From: Ischnura elegans
Lineage: Eukaryota; Arthropoda; Insecta; Odonata; Coenagrionidae
Direction: 5' to 3'
Length of the DNA stretch: 64,000 bases
NCBI RefSeq assembly: GCF_921293095.1
Contig: NC_060252.1
Coordinates: 79,380,866 to 79,444,865, forward strand
Part shown: piece after piece, positions 32,401-44,400 of the stretch
Layout: every line of letters begins with the position of its first letter
Numbering within the stretch: position 1 is the first letter of the stretch
Notes under the pieces: model-generated
Seen by the model: the letters and a program-made list of their open reading frames with translations, nothing else
Told to the model about the DNA's origin: nothing
Database searches by the model: none
Made by a program: the position numbers and the translations under genes

Positions 32401-35400
32401 CTAAATGGGATGATGTGTCTGAGGTCAAGGAAATCCAAGAATATTAGGAGAATATTCAGTAAATATATGTATTTTTGTGAAGAACCCTGAAGCTAAGCTA
32501 TTGGAAAATTTACTGGGCTGTGAGTGTTATGAACTTCCCTATGCATCCTTTTGCCTTGTACTTTTTCGATGTTTTTACTTTTCCCTCTCTCTGACAATTT
32601 CATCATCATTTGCTCTGTGTCCCATGGCGTTATTATCATCCTGCCCTGCACATATCTGATCTATTTCTCTTCCATTTTGTCGTTTATGTTTTTGTCTTGT
32701 CCTACCTTTCTCATCTGTCCACATGTCTCCAAGATACTCGTCTCTAGTTCTCAGTATTATCTTCTCTTAGTCCTCATTAGAGCTTCCAAGTTCCATTTCC
32801 TCACCTTTGTGACTTCCCTCACTGTAATGAGTCTTACTGATTCTACATCAACCATAGAGAAGCTTTGTGAGTTTTTCTCATAGTACCTAAATCTGAGTCG
32901 TGACGTAATGTTACCTATTTCATTCTTCTCCCATTATCCCCGGAAGTCTTCCATGTGTGCCGCCATACATAATGTTGTTTGAGCCATGTCTGTATGTGAT
33001 GAATTATTTTCCTTCCTACAAAGTTCTACAGTTTTATCTCCCTGATCTTTCCTCATTCCTAATCTGAGTTTTCCTATTTCATTCTTCTCCTTCCCTTCTC
33101 CTGCTGAAATCCCTTGGATTGGTCAAGGGTAGAGAAAGAAAATAAATTATAACTCTCTACCTTTGTATTGGACTTAAACACATTCACCTTTGCAGACAGT
33201 ATTCAGTTCATGCCCTGATGACCACTAATGAATATATTTCATTTATTTTAGAAGCAATTGGAGAAGGCTGACGATGTCCCTGAAGTGGATGAAAAGATTG
33301 TTACAGATTTGAGCAAACTCTCTAAAAGGCAGCAGCTGGAGTTAATGAAGAAAGAATCGCCTGAGTTTTTTGGATTGGTTAATGATTTCAAAGGTAATAT
33401 TCATCTAATAAATGCCTCACTTTTAGACAGACAGTATATCATGCTAAGCCATTTTCATGTTAATGTTGACTTTTGGTGATTTTTCTGTGTATCTATCATT
33501 TATCTCAGACTGAGTAGTACTAGGGATAGAATGACTGATGTGATACACAGACATAAATTCAAATTATTGCTTGAAACCGTGTTGGAGAGATGGTTGTTGG
33601 GTAAGGGTGAGGAGATGAACATAAGATATCAATCATTTTTTATTGAGATAGGCAAAAAAATTATGGGTAAAGGAAAACGAGTAATGCTGGAAATATCTTC
33701 CAGGGAGGATAGTGAGATGAAAGTGCTATTTTTTGATGACTTTACTAATTTTGAGGAAATGTTGGTGGCATTTCAAGTAAGTGAAAAATTTATTGAGAAA
33801 AATGAAAATACCGTATAAACTCAGGTAAGAGACGCACCTTTTTACCCAGAAATTGCGGGAAAATGGGGGTGCATCTCGTACGTGAATTTATCTGCCTAGC
33901 AGTCGCATGTCTAAATGGGAACTGGCAGTCTTGGTTTCCAGCGTGAGTCATTCATTTAAAAACCTAGGTCAAAAAGGAGCGGGAGGCAAGGGAGTTTCTC
34001 CCTTAGTGGGGTATTTTTACAATTCTCCTGTTTTCGTTTCTTATTCATTAGAATGTTCGTAAGCATCGCGCTGTGACGTCAATACCTCAGAGGTGAATAT
34101 GGAAAAGATTGCACAGGATTTTTCGCTACCAGTGAATGCCTACTTATCTACAAGCACCATACGTGCCTTGCAAATTTTTAGCATTGAAAGTGGAAAATTT
34201 GATAATTGTCGAAAGTTCAGGCATACATTTGAAACACTTTGCGATGGGAGAAAGAAAAATACTGCAAACATTTTGTTACTTAAGTTCCAATGCTCAAACT
34301 AGGGGTGGATCTCTTACAAGAGTTTATACAGTTCTTATGGACTGCCAATGGCCTCTCGGGTGATGAAAGTTAATGTATGCCGGCACGGCAAGCTGTCCCC
34401 ACCAATCCTTCTTTCAACCTCATCAGCTATTGTCCTTTTTCCATTTGATTGGTTATGTATAAGCTTCATTCAATAACAAACCTGAAAATTTTCAGGTGCT
34501 CCTTGGGGGAAATCTCTTTTTAATTCTTTGATTCCTCTTTTTCAAACAATGAATGCAGGAATTATGAAGCTGGTGGAATAGTACTGTATTTCTCCAAGTA
34601 TAGCTCTGAATATAGTCCCCCCCCCCTAATTTTTAGACTTCAGTTTTAGGAAATAATTTAAAAAATGCGTTTGAATATAGTCCCCCCTACTTTTACCATG
34701 GGCAATTTTGGAAAAAAGGGGGGACTATATTCAGACATGTACGGTATTCAATAGTACACTATGATCACCTAACATGTTGGGAATCGAAAACTTCCTAGGC
34801 ATGTGTATTGTTATAGAAATTATTTCCTTAAATCAAGGCTCAAAAATTGTGGCGGGAATATATATATGGGGGTAGTTTGCTCTGGTTGTGAATATTTTTC
34901 TTCACTCAAAAAAAAATTTGCTTTTGTGGTGAAATATGGGGGTAAACTTCTCGTGATTTCCAGTGGATTGAAAACTCCATTTCTGCCGATGTTTCTAGCT
35001 TAGACTCGCGGCTCATCCTCAGGGTTGTTCAGTGTTGTTTTGAGGAAATTGGCCCTCTTATACATATGCATCTCTCGTTCAGGGGCCTTGGGATTGGTCC
35101 ACTCTGTGGCTCTTGATGGTGTAGGCTCTGAATTGGCTAATCTGTCCTCACAGACTTTCCCCTCACTCCTGATATTTTATTCAAAATCTGTGAAACGCCA
35201 CATATTGCTGATTGAGTGCCCATAATCCTGATTAAAATTATTTTTCTCCAGTTTTATCTCTGTGGCTTCCTTTGTGAGGCGGTCCCTTATGCCTTAGGCA
35301 TGGCAAAGAATTTTTATCTCTTCAAATTTTATAGTGTGGTCTTGGCTAACACAGATTTCAGTAATGACAGATTTTTTTCATTGTTCTAGCCTCAAGTGAC

Positions 35401-38400
35401 GCTTGTGTCCCTTGAACCTAGTCTCAATGGTGTGGCCTGTTTTGCAAATGCATACTCTGCTGCACTCACATGGAACCCATTAAATGCCAGGAGTCTTTAG
35501 GCTGACTGTGTCCTTAGCTCTGACTGGTTGTTCTCACAATTTGACTGCAGACTTTTGGGTAGTTTGAATTTTGGGCCTACTGGGTATTCTGTTGGTTTTT
35601 CCTGAAATTGAGGAGATATAAGGCAGGCAAGCTTTGGCCACCGGTTTTTCCTTTTCCCTTGCATCTGGTTGTCCCATGATTGGAGTGTCCTATTGAGGGT
35701 CATGGAAATCTGGTGCCTGGTGTAGCTATTCCGCAAAAAAGTCTTCTTAATGTGTGATTACTCCAAAAGCTAGTTGCTTCTGTCAAAGATTGGTTAGACC
35801 TGGCTTGATGGAAAAATGTTGTGAGGACCACTTGATCAAATTTATATAGCACCCAAGCCAGCTTATGTTTTTTAGTTTTTAGCATCTGTACCTTATGCTT
35901 CTATTGGTGGAAGTGATATAAGCAAAAAGGAACTTACTATGCCATGCCATTTACTTTCAGAGAAAATGGCAGAGGCGAAGGAGAAATGGCTGCCAATGAT
36001 GAAGCTGATCTCAGAAGGAAAAGTCAAGTCTCCTATTGTTGAACAGTTTGTTCATACCAATTATGAATTAATCCTCAAGTAAGTTGGAAGGGAGGGTAGG
36101 ATTTTGATCTTATTGCATAGAACTTCTGGTTTGAATTCTATTATCCAATTTTGATATTTTCATCAATTTTGGGAAGACATATCTTTTCTCATTTTTATTC
36201 TTTGAAATTAATTTACAGTTACTGTACACATATTGGCTTCTATTTGCTACTGAAAAGCAAGAAAATATCAGTGAGGACTCACCCTGTCATTAAACGGCTC
36301 TGCCAGCTTCAGGAGCTTATTAAGTCTTTGTCGGATGCCAATGAAAGCTTGTCTATGCAGGTAATTATTTTTTATCTATTCCATGCACAGCTACATATTT
36401 ATCTCAATAGTTTTCAGTCTAATGTGCGATGCTAGCTGGCTTTTTCAAATTCCCTTTATCAACAGAAGAACTAGGTCTGATATAATCTTTGTGAGAACTG
36501 AGCATATAAAATCAGTATGAAACGTCTTGCTATTTATGAGGTTTACATACTACGTTTAACACAGAAAGGACTCACTACACTTCTCTATCAAGTATCTGCA
36601 TTTTAATAACAAATGATAGCTCTTTGAATGGTGCAAAAAATTTCTGTTTCAGACAAAGAAGAGTTTAAATGACTCCCTTGGGTAAAAATACACTTAGATT
36701 GTCTTTATATTAAAAATCCCCATAAACTTTGCTGTTATAAATGTTATAAACCAAATAAAGTTATGGAAAATGTACTTTTCAGTGTTTGAAAATGCACATT
36801 TTCTCGGTGTTTCAAAAGTGGCTGATTAACCACTCATAACAACTTTCAACTTAGGCTTTATCCTTTGAATCTATTAGAAATCATCCTTCTACTGTACAGT
36901 TATGGACAGAAAATTGGTGCTGCCTGGTAGCATTTTTTTTCATAGTGAGGCAATAGAGGTGGCATTGAGAGACTCGGGTCCTTTGTTATGAGGAAGTCGA
37001 AAAGAAAATATCAAGTTACATGAGAACAATAGAAATGTGTTTCATACCTCTTTCATTCTCGCCCACTGAACTTTTTCAGCCTACCTGCTTCAAAGTTCCC
37101 AGTATCTGGAGGTCAACTGCTGCATGAATTACCTATTAGCCCAAAAGGTGTCCAGCCATGAATTTCAGCAATTGCTATTATACTTTTATTATATTGAAAT
37201 GTTAGTAATTTGCACGTAAATCAGAAAAGAACGAGACCAAACAAGATGTATTTCTAACGTTATTTAAGCATTTTAAGTAAGAAAATAGTTGGAAAAATAC
37301 GGTGGTGATTTCTGGCGAAACTCGAAATCCTCATAGCTGAGCTTCTTGGAGGTAAATGCAGCATTTTTTCCGAAAACAGGACATCTGGTTATTATCATTT
37401 ATCAATTATTTACAATTTAGGAGTTATACTATAAGTCTCACCTGTCAGAGTTACTGATGAAGGGATATCTTCTCAGGATATTTTGTTTCACCCTACTAAC
37501 AATCCGAATTCATCTGCTCATCTGGTGCTATGCTAATCAGAAAAGAATAGGCTGGTTGCCTTATCTTTAGGACAAAAAATTTCATGGCGCAGTCATATGG
37601 TCATGCTTCACCCTCTGCAGTATGTTCTGCGTAACACGAACGTGATAGCATCAGTTCCGAACTTCACCTCGCATGAGTGGTTCCGTACTTTCCAGGGTGG
37701 GTTGACTTCAAATTGGCGAGTGTTTTCCGTGTGGGTTTAATAAAGTAAGGTTTTATTTTTATCCCTCTTCGGACCATCGCCCTTCTGAAGAAACAAGTGA
37801 GTACTTTAAAAGATGGACTGAAAATAATTGAATATTGAAGAATGCCTTGGGCTGTCCGCTAGCACATGGCAGTAGGGGGTGGAGTAGAGCGAGCTACTCA
37901 GTGAAAACAAGAAGTGGGATGAAGGCAAAGCTTACGCAGGCGTGCTGCTGACGATTAACGCAACATTGTCCACGCTTTACACATTGCCTAAATTACATGA
38001 AAAATATATTGATTTGACAGGAACATAACAAATTTGACTATTTTTGGCCTATCTGATCCATCTCTCAACCAATCCCTGCACCGGCAAAAGCTGTTGTTTT
38101 AGGCATGACATGGGCATTGCTCTCGTGACTATGTGTGCTGGAAATGGTGTTTCATGGAATTTTACATTAGAGGGAAATCCATAGTAGCAGGGTATATGCG
38201 GAGTGGAGAGCAAACATTTTTTAGCGTGGTGGCGAGTTCCTTTAGGATATTTGATAGCTCTTTCTCTCTCTCTAGATATTATTCGAATCAGCAATATGAC
38301 CTAAGTGTCCCGATAAAGTACTAGTGTTGCTGTAGTTGGGTAAAACCTTGTTTGAATCCTTTAACGAATATCATAATTACGCACCAAAATCCTGCGTTTC

Positions 38401-41400
38401 CTGGGACATAGGCAACCCTTGCCAAACATTCCCGCATTGATTGTTTTCCCGCATTCATTGTTTTTTTAGTCCATCCCCCTGAAAAACGATAAATCGAGGT
38501 TCCACTGTATCGGCTCTTTTGTAGTCCATTACTCAAATAACTAGAACCTTATTACATTACATACTTAAACTTATTTCAGTGAAAGTAAATATATTTTATC
38601 AAAATTAACCAGTTTAAACTCATCAATTTTATAAAAAAAAAGCATATGCATATGATATAAAATATCTTTGTATCATTTATTTCTTAGTTGCTACATTTTA
38701 TGAAAATACCTTCCTTATTTCTCGCCAGTACCCCAGGAAGATGAATACAGGCATCCCCTGAGTTACGTAAGAGATGCGTTCCGGCAGACTCTGCGTAAGT
38801 CGAAATTTATGTAAGTCGAACCTTTGCGTTAGTGCTTCTGAGATTTCGATCGGAGCGGTGAAATTCTCAGCGGAGAAATGCGCGGTAAATTCTCGGTGAA
38901 GTTTCATTCAATTCACTGCGATATTCATGAACTCTTCCGTGTATTCTTACGTTATTAGATACATAATCGATAAACATTATATAGTCTGTAAGTTGCATCT
39001 CGTGCGATATTCATGAACTCTACCGTGTATTCTTACGTTATTAGATACAAAATAGATAAACATCATATAGTCTGAAAGTTGCATCTCGAGCATTGCCAAT
39101 CAAAATGCGTAGTATTATTCCCAGAGTTGACCGATCGCGTGGATTCGGGAAAGTACGGTATATCAACGCTACATTACTAAACTGAATACTTAAATTGATT
39201 CATTATGTTATACTGCGATGTAAGGGCCCAAAGAATGCATTGTCTACCTACCTATAATCATTACATCTTCTGCCTTTTATATATTACGTTGATCGATGAA
39301 TCTGGTGGTTTCACTGTCACAGTTAATACACGTAGGAGTGTCTAGGATTACGAGCAAATAACACAAAAAATACCAGTAAATTACTATATTCTTAGATACA
39401 TTCACACGAACATACACTCAATCTATCACACACGCAAACATACTTTCATTTTCTCATATCTCAATAAAATGACGTGATCATTTGAATATTTACTTCGCTG
39501 GAAACATCGAAGAGTATTTCCAAAGCACGAAGCTAATTAAAAGTGAGGTTTAATTCAGCCAACTCCGTCATTAACGTGCGACAAAGTTAGTGGGGAAAAG
39601 CTTTCAATGGTGCAATATTCATTTACAGTTGCACACAATATGAGACAACGAGAAAATGCAGCTTAATAAAATCTTCTGCCAGAAACATGAAAACAATTAC
39701 GCAATTAATATCGTGTGTCAGCTTTTTCTTAAATTTTTCGCGGCGTTCATTCCCAACACTCAAAATTTCAATGCCGTTACGTGGGTACTAAACAATTCTT
39801 TTCGGCGATAAAGATTTCTGCTTGAACTTCATTTTCTTTTAATTTCACTGGTGGAAATGTCCAAACTTAAGGATACAAATTTTATATACTTGAAAGTCTG
39901 AGTTCGGGTGTGCATGCTGTGTAACAAGCTGTATGGTATAGGAATGAGGGCAACCTCATCCATCGCTAGAACTGCAAATTTTCACATTGATTGGTGACTT
40001 GGGATTTATAAGCGATTTTTCTACAGGAATTAATGAAAATTCCTTCGAGGAATGACAAAAATAGGTCACTGTTATTTTTAGCACGTAAAAAACTCATCTA
40101 TTCGATATTTTTTCTACCATAGGTTGTACGAGCGAATATCTACTTCTTCGCGCTCGCATTAAAAAATTAACGTAATCATTTGAAATACGGTTATCACTTT
40201 CGTAAGTACGGATTTACGTAAGTCGAGACATACGTAACGTGGGGGATGCCTGTAGCACAAAGAGGGTTAAGGAATCTCCATTGAAGAATCTTGAGGGCAT
40301 TATTAGGCTGAGGGAGTTAAAAAATTTCATTATCAATAATTCAAATTGAGATGTAGTAAGAATGCAGCAGTCCAGTGCATTTGAAATAATGCCTTGCAAA
40401 GCCACTTTCTCTTGTCCCTTCTCTTCCACAATTTGAAAAGTAATGGTCTTTGTTTCACTGTTGTGGGGATGGGTTTTGTTCCTCCAAATCAAATTATTTC
40501 CTAGTTTGAAATCCCTTGATGATATGGAAAAATAACCCACACTCTGAACTAAGTTCGTTTGTTACTCCTTATGGGGTTTGATTCAGTAGCATTTACAATT
40601 CAGTGTCAATTCAGGACTTGGAGAAATATTTTGCCTCCAGAAAGATTTTTCTGCCTGAGACGAGAATGAAATTTTTAATTATACTTTGCTTATGGTTTGA
40701 TGAATATGGGTGCAATATTGTCCGTGGAAGTACCTTATCATGCTATTGTAAATTGTTGCTTTCAGTCATTGTGTTTATAAGTTAAATGTTGTCTTTGACA
40801 TTCTTTGTCAAGTGTGAAGGCCGTTTTACACGGTACACGGAATTGCGCTATCTGACGTACGTGCAAAGGCACAATCAAAATTGCGTCGTGTAAAGCGGTG
40901 AATTGCTAGAACACATGCGAGAATGTGTGGATGCAAGACGGCAAAATAGTCCCTGTTGTAATTTCATTCATGCATTTGCGCAATTCCACGCCATTTTTGA
41001 AATAAATGCAGCTCTAACCTGCGCAATTCCGTGCCCCGTATAAAACGGCCTTGAGGAATCTTACATTGTAATGTGTTTTCTTCTACTTTCCTCAGGTCTA
41101 TGCAATTTTAAATGCAGCTGCAGAAAACAGAAATGTGAATTTGCTGTCTTCAGATGACACTGATAAAGTCATAAGCAAGTATGTAACCTTATTTTTAGCA
41201 AATTTCAATGTGGTGTTGGTTTGAAAAGTGCTGCTAAATTTTTATGAGGAAATTCATCTTCCTCCTTATTTAGCATAAGCTTTTTACTTTGCTTTTATCT
41301 TTAAGCAGTTTTACAGCTGCCTCCGGCTTAAATGTATGTTGTGGTAATGGCTGAATTGGTTGAGTACAATATTTATGAGGAATAAAATCTGTGACTTCGA

Positions 41401-44400
41401 TTTATTACTTAAGGGAGGTGACACTCTCATGAAACTAGGAATTGTTAGGGAATCTTGAAATTCCGAAAATGTCCGGGATTTCATACTAAAGGTGAAGTGG
41501 AAACTTGGGTAGGAAATTCCCCTTATTTTACGATGGAGTTGTTTATTTTTCAGCCATTATTTTGATGGGCATAATTGCACATATGGGAATTAAAACATCC
41601 GGCCACATTCAAACAATCTTAATGAACTACAATCATGTAGTAAATATATAAAGATTACATTATTCAGTTCAAACTAAGGCAATAAGTATTTGGCAAAATT
41701 TGGCTTATGGGCACTGATTGTGATACTCAGGTAGAGGTGCATCTCAGTGTTGTCTGTGGCTTTTAAGCTTATTCGTACATAAATGTTTATTTGGTACCTT
41801 TTTAAATTCGGGTTTATTGTTTGACTGAAAAAATGCTTATACGTACTTGATGTCCATACTGTGGTAAAACAGTAACTAAAGGGGTTTGAAAACTGTTTTA
41901 CAGTACCTACTTTACTTTTGAATGGTGATAGATTTTCTCACGTAACCACCTACCCAGAAAATAGGCTGATAGGGTTTGCCTCCTGATATGGTTGACCGTG
42001 CGAATGGTGGGCATGAAACACCAGCTGCTTTTTGACCACTCAGTCTGATCACAAAAATCATCAGCATCCAAAATCTAATTCTCATCAATTTTTTCATGTA
42101 AAGATTTGACTTTGAACTTAGGAAATAAATAGTGTATGATTACTCCTGATTTTTGATACCTCCTCAGTTCCAATTTCCTGTAGCTCTAAAGCCTTCTCTA
42201 ACTTAATGGCAACATAGAGATCAACTTGTTGTATGTACGTGTGTTACCTCAGACCTATCTATGTATAGTTGCTAGAGATTTGATAGCTAATACAAAGGCT
42301 GATATATTATAATTTTTTTCCTTCTTTATTTAAATTTCTTTTCCATTGATATGACACCATTGAAAATTTTGTGAAATAATTTTAATAATAGGGTAATTTC
42401 CTTCATCAAAGAAAATGAAAGGCATTGATTGCGATTTGTTACCAACCATTAGTGTATTCATAATGTAAAAATTATTTGATTTTAGAAATCCCTGTTTAGA
42501 TGAATGTTAATGGTCAATTTTAACCTCATTTGAAAAAGGCCTGATTGGTGGCCATGTGATGCCACTGCACGTGACGTCACAGGGACCCAGATGCTATACG
42601 AGTTGTCAGGAGTTCTCCATCTTCTAAAATTACCAATACATACATGATGCACAGAGCTCAGGGAAACATTTCTTAATAATCACCTATTAAAATTTCCTAA
42701 GGTCTGAAAGTTTCCTTTGTTTGATTGGGTATTAAATATCCTTATTTAAGCCAAGTGCTACCCGTTATCAGTGTACTCTGCTACCTGATAGCAGCCTGCA
42801 TCGTAGCGGTGCTCATAGCCTCGCACCAAGGTGGCCTCATACACAGTCAGCTGGAACCAGAATGACGTCACACGGGCTTTTCCCAGCATTTATACTTAGC
42901 CATCACATTTTTGTATGTTTTAAAATTTTCACTTTTCATTTAATCGCGGAAATAGATATCGTCATTTAAAAATCTAAAAGCGTGAAATACTTACTCCAGG
43001 AGTATTAATCTTTCGATTAAGGCAATTGAAAAAATAGGAAACTACCCTATTGTAATGATATTCACATTAACATGCTGTATGTTTTGGGTACCTTGGATTT
43101 TGATGTACTTTGGAACTATTTAATAGTATGGGTATTAGCTCACATGTAAATATCATTGTATCTAATTATGAACATTATTTTATCAACCACTGCCTTCATT
43201 GATTCAACTTAGGTTTTTAATAAGTGGTCCAATCGAGTTTTTTTCGACTCAATTCAAATTTGGAGTTGCACAACTGTAATTATTTCTGTCTTTGCAGAAA
43301 CGATCGTACCATGAAGAAACTATTGGGAATTCTTGGGAAGAAGGTTGAGATGGATGCCTCCATGGATGATTCAGATGATGAAGGAGTTGGAGCCTTCAAC
43401 ATCCGTACTCAGGAGGAGGGTGAGAAAAAGTCTAAAGTGAAGAAGGATGTGGTTTCATCATCAGCACTCAAGGGAGCAGGAGGTCGTGGAGGACGAGGGA
43501 GTAAGCATGGTGAGTGATCCTCGTTAGGTAGATGATGCTACAGAAAAACCTCTACTACAAAGGGTCTAGCAGGTTAAGATGGTGAAAAGTGCCCCCCGAT
43601 ATTTTGAGAAATAAAAAATATACACTTAAAGTGCATCCAAAATTATGTGTTTACTCAAAGTTTCAGGCCTCAGCAATGGAAAATAACCCCAGAAAAAATT
43701 GAAACACGATTTTTAGTTTTTTAACCATATCTCCAGTTTTTATTTTTATAAAATAGTTTTCTTGATTTTAAATTGTGTATACTATTATGGTCTACCATCC
43801 TGATTTTTTTCAAAATTTTTGAACCGAAAACTTAACTTTTACATAAGTTTGAAATTTTCAAAATTAAATTAAAAATTTTAGGAAACAATAGACTCGCTGA
43901 AAAAAATATGTTGTTACCCCTATCTTAAAGTATAAGCCTAATTTTTTTCAGATGTTTAAAATTGGTGGAACAAGGTCAAAAACATGAATAACTGCTTTCT
44001 GCCATTTGCATCTATGTATTCCAGGAGGATATTTGATTTGGTTGTTGAGAGCAACGATCGTTGATCAGTTTCTAATATTATTGATTGATCGCGTATATTT
44101 CGCATGTTATTCAAAAAAGCCAAAAGAGGTATGGAATACGGAAGATATTCCGTGCAATGTCGTTGCTGAAGGTGTAAATTATGACTAATACATAACATTA
44201 ATACATACAATGAAATTCACCTTGATTGGAGTCAACTCTGCCCTCGCTTGTATACGTTCGCATTGTCTGCATGCGCTGCCATATGAAACAGTTGAATGTT
44301 GTAATGCGCTTTAAACCTGGCAGGAATTTCAAAAAAATACAGTCCGAATTTAGCGTACGAAAATCAAGTGAAAGGTGTCAATTTGGAATGTAAGAAAGTG

